From: Macrotis lagotis
Taxonomy: Eukaryota > Chordata > Mammalia > Peramelemorphia > Peramelidae
DNA length: 64,000 bases
Assembly (NCBI RefSeq): GCF_037893015.1
Contig: NC_133663.1
Span: forward strand, 224,333,064-224,397,063
Direction of reading: 5' to 3'
Position 1 is the stretch's first letter; each line of letters begins with the position of its first letter. This document shows, in pieces, positions 12,901 through 27,900 of this stretch. The notes beneath the pieces were generated by a model. That model ran no database searches. It worked only from the letters and a program-made list of their open reading frames with translations, and was not told where the DNA came from. The position numbers and the translations under genes are program-made.

Positions 12901-15900
12901 AGGATACCTAAAAAATAAACAAGTTATGAAATTTTAGTTAAAGTACATAGTGAAAAAAAGATAAAAAAAATAAAGTACACAGTGCTTACTGTTTAGGAAC
13001 AAGGTCAAATCTCATTCTGTTCAGCAATTCATCTTCTTGAAGCATTACCATAGCAACAGGATACATTTGATCAAAATCAAAATTAAACTGAACACCCACT
13101 GGAGGATCACGCAAGAAATTTCTTTTGTCCTTTAATTAATAGGAAGATAAAGAAATACATATGATAAAATTAATATAAATAACTAACCCAAATACTTTTA
13201 TTTATTTACACATTACAATAGACTTGTGATAAAAGTAAACATAACCCCCCCCAAAGATAGAGAAGTCCATCAGAGAAGTTGCTTCAATATTTTTTCCCCA
13301 CAGTTGCTATTGCTAACTGTATTTCCCTCCATCTATTCCATTTTCTCTCTCTTTCACTTTATCCCTCCTCAAAAGTGTGTTGTGAGGCAACCAAGTGGAC
13401 AGAGCACTGGCCATGGAATCAGAAATTAACTCAAATATTTAAGTCATAAGAATATCAGACTTTGCTTAAGCTAATTGTGTAAAGAAAAAATTAATATAAA
13501 AAGCACTAAATTCTGTTAGAAAATTAATTCTTAGTAAAAGGAGGAAATCTTAAAAAATAAAAAAGGGAAAACAAATTTTTGTCAAATATGATATCCTTCC
13601 ATGTTTCACAACTTATACATGTAAACTATTATATCACTTACTTTCAGAATGTCTTAAAAACATTTTTACTGCATTAAAGTTGATTAAGTTAAAGCTATTT
13701 GTCTCACTTTAGCTATACAGTGTTCCCAACATCTTCGTGTAATTTTAAACAAGCTATTAAAGTAAAATGGAGGTAAAAAGGGCATCTAAGTCTCAGAGAT
13801 GTTGAGAAAATCAAATGTGATTATATGCTTATACTCTTTCTTTTGATTCCCATCCACTTTCCATTACATTTCCTAAAGCAGCTTATTCAAAGCTTTCCAG
13901 CAGTATCCCAACAATGCCCTAACACTCATGTCTGCAGCTAGGATAGTCTCCTCCTCTTCCAAGAAAACTGAAGCTATCTACCACAAGCTCCCTTATCTCT
14001 GGTCTTTCACACTTCAAAACCTCTGGTCCTTATGTCCTTGCCTGTAGTCTCAGAGGATAAAGCTGCACTTCTATTTTATCAGTGCTATCTCTCTCTATTT
14101 GTGCCCTTAATCCCAGGTCTCCACCAGGAAATTTCTCTATTGAGTATTCTTCTCTCCCCAGTCATTCTCCATCTTTCTGTTCTACTGATAAAAATCTTCA
14201 AGTCTCCACACTGCTTAGAAATCATTCCCTGGGAGAATCTGAAAGCAATCTGGGGGAAATGATGACATTTCACATATAATTTCCATAATAAGTTTCAATT
14301 CACTACATGATCTAGATATAAAATGTCCTATCATAAACAAATTAGAAGGGAGGGCAATATTACCTTCAAAATTAGGGACTGGAAAATGGGATAGAGAGCA
14401 TCTCAGCAGGCAAACTGGACAATTTTGATTATATAAAACTGAAAAACTTTTACATGAATAAACAAGATCAATGAAGTCAAAATGATAGTTAACTTGGAAG
14501 TCTGCAGCCAATTTCTGATAGTCTGATATAGAAGATATATAAGGAACTAATATAAATATATAGGAATTGAACTGATGCTGAGTGAGATAAGCAGAACCAG
14601 AAAAACACTGTACATCCTAACAGCAACATGGTAGTGATGTTCAACCTTGAAGGACTTGCTCATTCCATCAGTGCAACAATCGGGAACAATTTTGGGCTGT
14701 CTGCAAAGGAGAGTACCATCTGTATCCAGATAAGGAGCTGTGGAGTTTGAACAAAGTGCAAGGACTATTCCCTTTAATTCAGAAAAAAAAAAAACAGATA
14801 AGATAGCTTATTGTCTGATCTTGTTACCTCTTAGACTTCTCTTCTCTTTAAGGATATGATTTCTCTCTCATCACACCCAATTTGGATCAAGGTACAACAC
14901 AGAAACAAAGTAAAGACTGACAGAGTGCTTTCTGGGGGGGGGGGGGAGCAAGATTGGGGGAAAATTGTAAAACTCAAATGATATCTTTAATAAAAATAAA
15001 TTTTAAAAAATAAATATGTAGGAATAAGAGTCATTGCTCAATAAGTAAATATTCAAAACTTTTTCTTTCTTCTCTTCTCAAACCTCCATCTTGCCTCATT
15101 TTATAGAAAACTACAGATTAACTGTAAACTTCCACTTCTCTCATATCATTCCTATGACTTTTGCCACTATTTCTTCTTTCACCCTTGTCTGACGTACTGA
15201 GGATATCTTATTCCTCCATCTTTCAACAGACTGCCTCCTCTGTCATCCTCTAGCACTAATTTTCTTTTTTTAATCATATAAATGTTTTGTTTTCCAATTA
15301 TATACAATAGTAGCTTCTACTATTCATTTTTGCAAGGTTTTGAATTTTACAATTCCCCCCCTCCCTCCAACAGAAGGCAATCTGATATAGTCTTTACATT
15401 TGTTTCCATGATATGCATAGATCAAAATTGAATGTCTTGAGACAAAAAAAAAATCCATAAGTAAGAAAGAAAATAATAGAGATAGTAACTGTGCAATTCA
15501 TAAGTCAACTTTTTAAAAATTGAAGATGGGGGTGGCTAGGTGGTGCAGAGGATAGAGCACCAGCCCTGGAGTCAGGAGTACCTTAGTTCAAATGCGGCCT
15601 CAGACACTTAATAATTACCTAGCTGTGTGGCCTTGGGCAAGCCACTTAACACTTGCCAAAAACTTGAAGATAATAATCTTTAGTCCTCATTTGAACTCCA
15701 CAGTTCCTTCTTTGGATATAGATGGTATTCTCTATTACAGAGTCCCTAAAATTGTCTCTGATTATTGCACTGATGGAGTGAGCAAGTCTGTCAAGGTTGA
15801 TCATCACCCCATGTTATTGTTAAGGTTTATAGTGTTCTTCTGGTTCTGCTCATTTCACTCAGTATCAATTCATACAAGTTTTCCCAGGCTTTTCTGAATT

Positions 15901-18900
15901 CCCATCCCTAATTTCTTACAGAACAATAGTGTTCCATCACATACATATACCACAATTTGTTCAGTCATCCCCCAAATGATGACACCCTCTCAATTTCCAA
16001 TTCTTTGTCACTACAAACAGCTGCTATGAATAATTTTTGTATATGCGGGGTTTTTACCCCTTTTCATAATCTCTTCAGGAGACAGATCCAGGTATTGCTG
16101 GATCAAAGGGTATACACATTTTTTAGGGTTTTTTTGGCAAGGCAATGGAGTTAAGTAACTTGCCCAGGTCTACACAGCTAGGTATTAAGTGTCTGTGGCC
16201 ACATTTGAACTCAGGTCCTTCTGACTCCAGGGTCAGTGCTCTATTCACTACCTACCTAGCTGCCCCTGGTATACACATTTTTACTGCCCTTTGGGCGCAA
16301 TTCTAAATTTTTCTCCTGTAAGGCTGGATCAATTCTCAGCTCCTCCAACAATGCATTAGTGTCCCAAATTTCCCACATCCCCTTCAACATTGGCCAATAT
16401 GACCAGAAAGGATAATGATCAATCTGAAAGGTGTGAGGTGGTACCTCAGAGATATTTTAATTTGCATTTCTCTAATCAATAATGATTTAGAGCAATTTTT
16501 CATATAACTATAGTTTTGATTTCCTTAACAGAGAAATTGCTTTTGCATTTCCTTTGAACATTTGTCATTGGGGGAAGGCTTTTTTTAAAAAATAAATTTG
16601 ACTCAGTTCTCTGTATATTTTATTTTTTTTTAGGTTTTTTTGCAAGGCAATGGGGTTAAGTGGCTTGCCCAAGGCCACACAGCTAGGTAATTATTAAGTG
16701 TCTGAGACCGGATTTGAACCCAGGTACTCCTGACTCCAGTACCGGTGCTTTACCCACTGCGCCACCTAGCCGCCCCCTCTGTATATTTTATAAATGAGTC
16801 ATTTGTCAGAAACACTAGTTGTAAAAATTGTTTCCCAATTTATTACATTTCTTTTGATCTTGGTTAGTGGTTTTGTTTGCTCTAGCACTTATTTTCAATT
16901 TCTCCATTGCCTACTGCCTCATTCTCTACATGTACTCATTTCTCTCATCCTTAAAAATCCTCACTTTTCCTTCTATCCCATTGTTGACCCAGAGTTCTTC
17001 TGCCTTTTGTGACTAAACTCCTTGAAAAGACCATTTGCAATAAGTACCTCTACTTTCTCTTCTTTCCCTCTTCTGATCTTATCATTCCACAAAAACTGCT
17101 CTTCCCTAATGATCTAACCTCTGACTCACCAGTCTTGTTCAAGGTCTTCTTTTCCAGCTGTAGTAAGGTGCTTTTGCTCTGGACACTCCTCTTTTGGCAT
17201 TCTCCCTTTTCACATTCCCATTATTTTCTAGGGTTGAATTAACTTCTTTATGCAGATACTTCCAAATTTATATGTCCAGTTCCAGTCTTTTTAGATGTCT
17301 CACCTGAATAGCTTGCTGGTACCTAAACTAAAGACATTAACTTTCTCCCTAAATCTTTCCCTTCATTAAACTTCCCTAATTTTGTTAAGTGCCACCATTC
17401 TCCCAGTTACCCAGATTTGTAACTTTGCAATTATCTTTGTCTCTTTCTTCTTTCACCTCCTATAGCCAATCAGCTGTCAAGTCCTGTTGATTCTACTTTG
17501 AAAAACTTTTCTTTTCTGCTAGAAACATGGTTACACCCTAGTATAGGCCATCACTGCCTTATCTTAGTTGGGTTTTCTGTGACTTGTTTCTCTTGATGAG
17601 AAAAGTGGCCAAAAAAATGTTCTAAAACACGGGTATGATGTTGTCAATTCCCCTTTTTCAAAAACCTTTAATGATTCCCTGTCTCCACACTAAAATAAAA
17701 TTTCCTCAATCTATACTTAAGGTCTTCTACAACATGGCTCCAACTTGCCTCTCCAGCATTTTTTCATATGATTTCCTTTCTCTGTGGTAGTTATGTGTCA
17801 CTGTAGATAGATAAGAGTACTGAGTCTGAATCAGTAAGACCCAGACACTTACTACTTGTGTGACTCTAACAAGTCACTTATCCTCTGTTTGCCTCAGTTT
17901 CCTCAAGATGGGGAATAATACTATCAACTACCTCCCAGAGTTGTTGTGTGGATAAAATGAGCTATTTTTGTAAAGCTCTCAGCACAGATCCTGGTATGTA
18001 GCCGGTGGTTTTTTTTTTTAACTTCCCAAAATCTACATTTCAGGTAAAGTAGATGACTAACTTTTATGACATCTCTTACCTCTGAGCCTTTTCATGGACT
18101 ATTTCAAAAGACTAAAGTACCTTTTTCTTCTCTCCCTTGGCCTACCAATCTCCTTCTTGACTTCAAGATTCAGCTCAGGTACTGACCATTTCTGTAAAGC
18201 ATTTCCTAATTCTCCCAGCTGAATGCCTTCTTCCTCTTAAAATTATTCTAGGATGCCCTGTCTGGATTTGTGTAATGCATATTACTTTGCCTTAATTTAT
18301 TGTCAATGATAGAACATGATTACAAAACTCTACCCTGATACTCTCTCTCTCTTTTTTAGATTTTTCAAGGCAGTGGGGTTAAATGGCTTGCCCAAGGCCA
18401 CACAGCTAGGTAATTATTAAGTGTCTGAGGCCGGATTTGAACCTGATACTCTCTTAAAGACTCTTCTTTGATCTAGTCTCATACAGTTGCCAAAGTGATT
18501 TTCCTGAAGTACTACTTTACTCAATAAATTTCAGTGGCTCACAAGTGATGTTTAAATCAAATATTGTTGCATCATTTCAAAGTCTATAGCTTTATTAGCC
18601 CATAATTATTAGTATAGTAATATTTGTATATAATCTACAAATAAGCAAATATACACACACACACACATATATGTACACACACAAACACACACATACACAC
18701 ACACGTGTAGTCTCAATTTGTTTAAGCAATGAAGGGACATGAACAAAAAAGTTTGAAAACAACTAATCTACAAAGATTTTGTTATTTAGAGATAATTTAG
18801 TACTGAGGTCTAATGAAATTAGATGGGCAGTCCCTGATAAAATTAAGGTTGACTTACAAATGGATAAAATTATTAAAAGTACATTTTACATCTTTTTAAG

Positions 18901-21900
18901 AAAGCAGATATTCAACTATGATGGATGTAGTTCCTCTCAGCAGTTCAGAAAGCAAGGAAAATCCTGGGAGACTATTATAGACAAAGTCATCCAGGGACCT
19001 TCCCCCCCCCCAAACTCCCAGAATCTGAATGAATTCTATGTTCACTTTTTTAAAAACTACTCTAATGTTTTTCCTTCCTGTCCCATGGTTTCTTTCTTTT
19101 CCCTTAGTCCTCATTCCTCATACACAAATAACACGTTAAACACAAATGCACTTGCACAACTTTTACCAGATTATTTGCCACTGAGGGGAGGGGGCATGAA
19201 GGAAAGGTAGTAGGAAAATGGGTAATTTATAATATGAATGTGGATGAATGGTGAAAAACTTTCCTAACATGTAATTGGAAAAAATAAAAAAAATTATTAA
19301 AAAAGCTGATATTTATTTTGATCATTTAAGGATTATACTTTGGGGTAAGTTAATAGATTTTATGAATTAATGAGTCAACTGTATCTACTTATGTAAATAA
19401 TACTAAAATCAAAATATGTAATAGAATGTTTATTGTAAACTGCTCAATTAAAAAAACAAATATAAGATGGAAGTTCAAAATATTCTGAAAATGTTCAACT
19501 CAAAGTCTAATAGGTAAACAGGGTTAGAAAATAATTAAATTGTAAAATCAAGATGTAGTTTTACATTTGAGAACTATATTAAGATATTTATTTTATATTA
19601 TATTGTACCTTGAAAGATAAAGAATTCTTTTGTAATTTTGTATTCCTGGAGTTCTGTTACACTTACTCATGTTACAGTTCTATCTTGCAACCTTATACCT
19701 CACTTCCCCTTGGATTCTAACCATTTTTTTTTAGGTTTTTGCAAGGCAAATGGGGTTAAGTGGCTTGCCCAAGGCCACACAGCTAGGTAATTGTTAAGTG
19801 TCTGAGACCGGATTTGAACCCAGTACTCCTGACTCCAGGGCCAGTGCTTTATCCACTACACCATTTTAATTTAAAATACAATAGTGGGGGTAAGGGTAAA
19901 TTAGGGGAACCACACTTATGATTTCTTTGATACAGAAATTTACAGGTGAAGAAACTTCTGATACTACCGAAAATTTGCACCTGTCCTTCAAATGATTGTC
20001 TTAAAAATTACTTAAGGCACCGACAGGTGACATGATCTGTTTAGGGATCAGAGTCGGGTCAACTCCTAAGTGTCAGATCCATTATACTGATGTGTTTCAG
20101 TCTTCAAATAATACTTCAGAGAAATCTTATATATCTAACATTATTGTCTATAGTATGGAATATTCAATGTATGAAGAAGAAAATGTTGAGTGAAAACTGT
20201 ATATGACCACACATATGGCATGGCAGGTAATGTCTGACTCAACAAGAAACTTACTGCAGATAAGGCCAGTATTTGTTGCTGAATTGTTTCTTCTTCATTA
20301 CTGTCAACCCACGGAGGCACTGCTGCTTCTGTAAGTTAAAAAAAAGCCCTATAAAAATGGTCATGATAAGTGAATTACATGAATTATATTGATTACACAA
20401 AATACAGAATAAGAAAATTTCAATACACCCAGTAAAAATCTACTTATTTTGTTCTAATAATAAACAACTTAAAATTGGCTGTATTCGCATCTGAAGAGAA
20501 GGGACTATACCTGACTTACAGAAAACAGCAGTGAAGAAGCTGAAAGAGCACTAACTATGACTATAACTATAACTAATATTTGAGAATATCAACAACTAAA
20601 CAAAGAGAAAGCCAAAGAGAAAACTCTGCCCTGAGCTAAAAAGTATTAAAGGTATCTTTTTTGGTTATATATTGTCCTGGACTATAAGAGTATTAGAGAT
20701 CCAGCTCCCTGTGAAGGATACAGAAAGATCCCAAGCATACCCAACTTATGAATGACCAACCTCCCCCAACATGCACCTCTTAGAGGATGATCTCATTTCC
20801 TGCAATAAACAATCTCTTCACTCAGGGTAACCAAGAAGAGGTAGAATTTAATTAATTAATTTCAATCTCATCGTAGCAGTTGTCCACTTAATGGCAGTTG
20901 CCCAAAATGTTAACCATAGGTCAAAATTATCTATACCAATGGATTTTTTTTAAATTTTGGTACTGATAAAGTGTCGCTATTTTATGCTATCTTTCCTTGA
21001 TGCAAAAATAAACTAGTTTTGATATAGCACCACCAAGTGGTAAAATTGTGCACTAAGTCACTTTAAAGTAATATAAGAATGTAAACAATATTTACTATAG
21101 TATGAGATTATATAGGAATATCATCATAATCTAGCCAAAATAAAGTTACTTTTAGGTAGGAATAGGTCTAAAATCTTTTGCATTCAAATTATACATGCTA
21201 AGAGAAAAAAAAAGAAAACTAAATTAACTTTTAAATAATCTTATTTTAACTAGAAAATACTTTTTAAAACAGAAAGTTAATATACTAAAAAGACATATAT
21301 GAGAAATATCATACCTGACTTTTTTGTATGTTGTTCTTGCACAAATTTTTTTTGTTCCTTCTGAAAATCTCCTATAATTGTCTATAAAAAATATAAAGCC
21401 ACATTACCTTGAAATAGTCAAACTAAACTTAAAAAGATAAAAAGCACATATGACAATTTTTTTTCAATTGAGAAAGTAGTGGGGGGAAAAATAAGTCCTT
21501 TCCTCCCAAAATTAGAATTAAAAAGTACACAGTATTTTTTTAACCTTCAGAATCATACTTTGAGGATTTTTCTTCCTCTATGTATAAATAAAATTAGCTT
21601 AGTATTTCATTTTTATTTAAAATGTCATCTATTTATACAACCTAATTAAAAACCATTTTTCTTATGATATCCTTCTGAGGTAGGCTATACAATTACCATT
21701 TTACAGATGCTGAAACTAGAGTTCTAAATAAGAAAAGTGACTATATGTACTTAGTAACCTCAAATATAGGTCTTCCAATTTCAAATTCTATGATTTCCAC
21801 TACAACTCACTGATTCACATCTAATATTAGAGGGGGTGGGGGAGGGAAATCTCAGGATAAAACAAGATTCCTAAGCCTTACAATATCCTATTTGTTTCAA

Positions 21901-24900
21901 ATCAATGCAAACAAATTTCCATTTTGGAATTGATTACATTGGACTCTGACTTCAAATACATAAGAAATGTTATTTGATTATGCAAAGGGATGACAGCATG
22001 GTTTGGAATCCGAAATAACATTAAATAACTAAATTATAAAAATCTGAACATTGTAAAATGATGGTTGAAATTATTAAAGTGGCTAATTTGTATTTTAAAG
22101 ACTTTTACATAAATGAAGCAACCCCCTCCCCAAGAATCTTAGCATTAAAGAAAAATATCAGAATACGTAATATATTTTATTTTGGACTTAACCCCCCCCC
22201 AATTATATAGTTAGAATAATTCAGATACTGATTAATTTCATGGGGTTCAACATTCCAATAGATATTTTAATAGTACCTTATCAATGATATCATCTATTTT
22301 CCCTTCTTCTACTGACTTCTTTATTGTTTGTGCTGTTTCAGCAACTGATTCAGTTATCTTTTTTGTAGCAGCAGTGGCAAAGTTAAATAGATAATCTGCC
22401 AATGATAAAAAATAAGTAAGTTTTAATCTGCCCTTCATTCAAGTACTTACTAGATTAATGATTTTTCCTTTCAAAAAAAAAAAAAAACAACTCTGCAGGT
22501 AGCTCAAATTCTGAAACATTATTGCTAATTAGGGAAGAAATTTCCATATAAGGTCAACAAACAGAATATTTTTATTATTCATGGGACGTAGACACTGCAC
22601 TAACTACTGAGAACACGAAGATAAAAATTAAGGTCCTTCCCCTCAGGAAACATTCTCCAGTAAGGAAAATTGTGCACAATTAAGTAAATACAAACTAATA
22701 TACATGCAAGCACACGCGCGCACACATATACACACAAACATACATATACAGATATATATATTTATATACATCTGTATATATAAAAATGTACATATTTCAA
22801 GAAAAAGAGAGTGCATTATACCTACATGAGCATAGGTCTTATCTAGGAAGGCAACTAAGTTGTGCTCTGAAGCAAGATTAAGACTTCCTGAAGCCTGAGA
22901 GGAGAAGGAAGGGCATTTTAAGATAGGCTTTAGTCAGGCGGAGGAACTTCTATCTTTTTTTCTTAAGGCAAAAGAACACTAAAGATTTTTGAGGATGTGT
23001 ATGTGATGCTGTAACATCTGTGTTTTAGGAGCATTAACTTGACAATGGTGTGTATAGGATGAAATGGAGAGTAAAGAGATTGTAGGCAGGGAAGCCAACT
23101 AGGAGGCTACTGAAAAAATCCAACTAAGACATGCTGAGCACAGAACTACGCAGAAACTACATAATCAAACAAAAGGGAACAAAGAAACTCGCTACAGTTC
23201 AGTTATTTTTTGCTAAGATGAGGAGGGAGAGGAGAAATGTGCCTCTTTCACATATGTTTATCTGCATGCATTACTTCCATTCTGCTAGTTTGTGATCTCA
23301 TAGATTTACGCTCTCCATCTATGTAGAATGCAAACCATCCAGTCCTGTTCACTTTGACATATTCCTATCCATGTCCTCCAAAGAAAATAGACCCCACAGC
23401 AAAGGAGCACCAGAGCTGTCCTGAAATCTTAACCAAGCTGTGCTGCTTTGCTATGTAGATGCAGCTTCCTTACCACAGACCTTTCCAAATCTTTGTCATT
23501 TGGATCATGGCATTCCATGACTTGTAACCATGCAGTATTATCTTTTATTTTTGTTTTGGTTTTTAGGTTTTTTTTTTTGCAAGGCAAATGGGGTTAAGTG
23601 GTTTGCCCAAGACCACAAGACTAGGTAATTATTAAGTGTCTGAGACCGGATTTGAACCCAGGTACTCCTGACTCCAGGGCCGATGCTTTATCCACTATGC
23701 CACCTAGCCACCCCCATGAGGTATTATCTTAATTCATACCTCATTAAACATTCAATCCTAAGAACAAAAATTCAAGATGGGTTTAAAAGAAATCCAACAA
23801 ATTGTTTGCCTTTAGACAGGCTTTCACAGCACACATAGCAGACAAATACAACTGCTGACTAGATTTCCTTTTGATTTCCAAGTAAACTTCTAACAGCAGC
23901 TATTACAAACTTTCCTAAACTCTTATCCATAACTTATTCCCTTCACTTTATCATGTGGCATGAATTCTTTCATTTTCTCTTTTTTAGCCCCTCTTCTTTA
24001 CCTCCCATTTCATCAAGAGGTGATGTCCCTTCTCTAATCTCATGTCTTTTTGCTCCCTCAAATTGTCCCCTCTTTAGCATATTCAATCTCTCCTCTGATA
24101 GCACCCTGTTTCTTCACAAAACCTTCACTTAATCTAGTTCAATACAAACATCTAAGTGACCAAAAAATTACTTTCTTCAAGGAATTTTCATTCTATAGAG
24201 GATACACAGATTAGTAAATAAAAGGTAAACCGATCATTTCAAGAATACTAAGAATTGGAGATGAGGGAGAGGGGAGGGAGAGAAGATAGAAGAGAAGGCA
24301 CTGGGGGCTGTAGTATGGTCCAGGCTTTGAGCAAGTGTGAGTGTGGGCAAGGCAAGTAAGTATTTATCAAATACTTACTAGGTGCAAAACAGAAAAGCAC
24401 ATAGTTCCTGATCTCAGGAAATCTAATGAAAGAAGACTATATAGAAAGCTTTCTGTCACAAGTTAGATAGGAAGGTTCTATGGTCCTTAGGGTATAGTTC
24501 TTAGGATCTGTAGGATAGTAATGTAACCTCTTTAATGTGAACTGCACTGATAAAATCTTATCCATTTCTATGACCAAACACTTTGAAGGCAAGAATCTTC
24601 CTTTATAGTTCCTTAATGGTTGCTGAGAGGGTCCTGGGGGCTACAGCATCTACAGAAGGAATTGTCAGGTCACTTCTCAGTAGTTGCTGAATTGTTTCCC
24701 TGTAAGATGACTGAGGGGGCTGGACTACAATTAATTATATAGGACAAAAAGGCATGGATAAACTTTGATCTGTACCATTGGAGGGAGTGTCCACGTAGAC
24801 ACAGATCAAGGATTCATTTGTGAACATTTGTGAATAACTACTTTTGTTGGGATTATCCTTGTGTACTCTGTATAGGAGATTCCTCCACTTACGCTTTTTG

Positions 24901-27900
24901 CAATCCAACCTCACAAAATTGGCTAATTAAATTCCCACTTAAAACGATCCATGGTATTTTCTTCATTGAATAGTGTTAATACATAGAAAATGAATTAAAG
25001 AAGTTGTTATATATTTTTTATTAGCCTTGATGGTTTCTAGTCTTTTAATATCATGTGTATTTTAGATTAGTACTTATAGTTGGTGTTCATTCTATCTAAT
25101 TATGGGGCTAGACTTGGACTTCTAGAAAGTCAGTTGCTCCCAGTAAGGAAACTCTCGCCTATTATTAATATAGACTGGAAGTTGCATAGGGCACTGAGAC
25201 ATCAAGTGGTTAATGGCAAGACTTGAACCCAAGTTTCCCTGACTTGTAGGCTACGCAGCACTTTTAGTCTGTAGTGTAGCATTTCACTCCCATACATGTT
25301 TTCCCTTCTCTCTACTTAGACGAGTACCAGCTCTGGTCCAGGCCCTCATTGCCTTTGCACTGGTTTGCCTGCCCTGAGGCCCCTCCTCTTCCAACCCAAC
25401 TTCTACTCAGCTGCCAGGCTGTTTTCTAAAGCACAGATCTGACCGTGCTGCCCTTCTGCCCAAGGAGCTCTGGTGGCATTTAAAACTTGTAATAATCCAG
25501 CCCTTCAGGCCTCTTCATGTTTCTTAGAGTATAAGCTGTTTTCTTCCTTGGATTCTGGGATGTAGCTGTCCTGGACTGCTTGTTCCTCTAACACAACACT
25601 CTACCTCCTGCCTTTCTGCTTCTGCACTCACTATCCCCAGGGAAAGTTTGGCAAAATTCGGCTCAGGGGCCTGCAGGGAGCTTTTCTTCATGCACCAAAG
25701 TGCCAGTGCTTTCCATCTCAAACAACCTTCATTCCTCCACTCTGTACAGATCTTGGATGTATCTAGTTATCCACATGTCTTCTCCATTAAATTCTGACTC
25801 CTTGGTAGCAGTAACTTTTTTTTTTATCCTTTCTTTGTATCCCTAGCTCTTTGCACAATGTCTAACAAATAAGGGCTTAAACACTGATGGAATCAAATTC
25901 TCAAATACTACAAATAGAAATCAAAGTTAATACCTAATGGGGTGACAAAACTGGTAAAGAACTTTTTATTTAACTTATAAGGATCTCCCACATACACTGA
26001 TTGTGGCCCTGGATAAGTCAATCTCTAAAACAGCTCTGAGAAGATTATAATTTGCAGATAAAATGTTAACTTGAATTGGCAGAGTGCAGATAACTCCTTT
26101 TCCAGTGCTAAGCATTACTCATGAGATTGTCTGACAAAATAACAATTAGGGGCAAATGTATACCAATAAAATTACAAATTGATACAAAACCTACTATATG
26201 TTAAAATACACAGACTTTTAAAGCATTATGTATAAAACATTTTATGAGGAACCCATTTTTATTTCTCATATAAAAATATTTTGCTTAAAATATTATTAAT
26301 ATTAAACATCTGACTGGCAGATCATTTGTTACTCCAAAAAATTTGAAGTGCTCCCCAAGGGTATTAATATCTTGTGTTATCTTTTGCAGGTCTCCAGGTT
26401 ACTTAAGGATAAGGTGTTTGAGAAGTATTTGCTGAAAGAATCTTTATAATACATGAAATATTAAAGGAATAAAGCCCATTAGAACTAGTAATTTTAAAAG
26501 TTAAGTCTGTAACTAATAGTTCCTTTAATTCATCTGTTATATCTTCATACAACAGCAGCAAGTTCTATTCATCTTAATCAACAAAGAAAAAGGTCATTCT
26601 GTCATTTAAAATATGAACTTTAGCATAACTAGGACAAAAGAATAACCAAAAATAAGGTAGATGGTCAGGAACAAACAGCAGATTGATGTCCAGTCAAACC
26701 ACTGTCTTATTATTTTATCATTTCGTCTCATCAGCAATGTTTAGGTATGGAAAAGATAAGAAGACTTGATATAACTTTTTTTCCTAGCTGAAGTAAATAT
26801 TGTGAGAAAATATGATTAACTGAAGCAAAAGCTATCAATAAATAACCAGAATCTGACACTACTATCTATTCTACAAAGTTCTTGTCAACATATCTTTATG
26901 GAAAAACCCATTAAATTTCACCAACAGTACCCAATTCTTATTTTGCAGCATTTACAACATAAAAAGGTCTGTTATAAAACAAAATCTAGAATGTAGGAAA
27001 TTATTACCAAAGTATAAAAACATTGGCCATACGTTTGCCAGTAACAAAGAAGGCTTTTAATATTTTACAGAAATAAACACCTAGGGGTGGCTAGGTGGCA
27101 CAATGGATAGAGCACCGGCCTTGGAGTCAGGAGTACCTGAGTTCAAATTCGGCATCAGACACTTAATAATTACCCAGCTGTGTGGCCTTGGCAAGCCACT
27201 TTAACCCCACTGCCTTGCAAAAACTTAAAAAAAAATAAAGAAAAAGAAATAAACACCTGCCTGAAAGAGAAGACTGCATTTAAGCAGATGGTTTTTAGAA
27301 GTGGATTTCAAGGTATTTTTTTTTAGGTTTCTGCAAGGCAAATGGGGTTAAGTGGCTTGCCACTCATTAAGTGTCTGAGACCGGATTTGAACCCAGGTAC
27401 TCCTGACTCCAAGGCCGGTGCTTTATCCACTGTGCCACCTAGCCGCCCCAATCAAAGTATTTTTAATGACTGTTCAGCCTACTGAATAAAGCCTGCCTGG
27501 TTTTTTAAGACTCTTTTAAAAGTTCTACTCCCCCATCTAACTTCATATTCTACTGCTACACAACCTAAACTCTCTGATTGTGTCAGATTCATGTCCTCCC
27601 GATGTCCTCAAAAATATAATACTGTATTTTTACCTGTCCTATACGTTTCCCAATATCCTTTTCTACACCTATCCAACCCAAAAATCTCTGTTCAAGTCAG
27701 ATCCATCTCCTCTTGGTCTTCTGCTAAAAAAAAAAAAACAATAACAAGATTCTCACCTGTCCTGGGTGATTTCCCCTGTCATGTTTCCCCATCTTAGTTG
27801 GTCCCCCTTCCCCCACTTGGAAAAACATACACTTTCTGGCACAGTTCCGGGTCATCCGCTGACCTTTCCAACTCGCCACCTCTCGAAGGCTCAGTGCCAC

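Larger units (their letters stand above)
15265..16879 (-). mobile_element. 5'-truncated L1, antisense, with 17 bp target-site duplication and three SINEs inside
   Basis: Flanked by 'ctctagcactaattttc' (15248-15264) and 'ctctagcacttattttc' (16880-16896). From the left it carries the L1 3' end, 3' UTR and the C-terminal part of ORF2 with many stops. SINEs interrupt it at 15528-15663, 16124-16267 and 16624-16776. The duplicated target is itself L2-like sequence. Confidence 0.88.

Noticed and set aside
18779-19210. 143-codon plus-strand ORF
   Set aside because: No recognisable motif, AT-rich intronic setting and an overlapping repeat end. Treated as chance.
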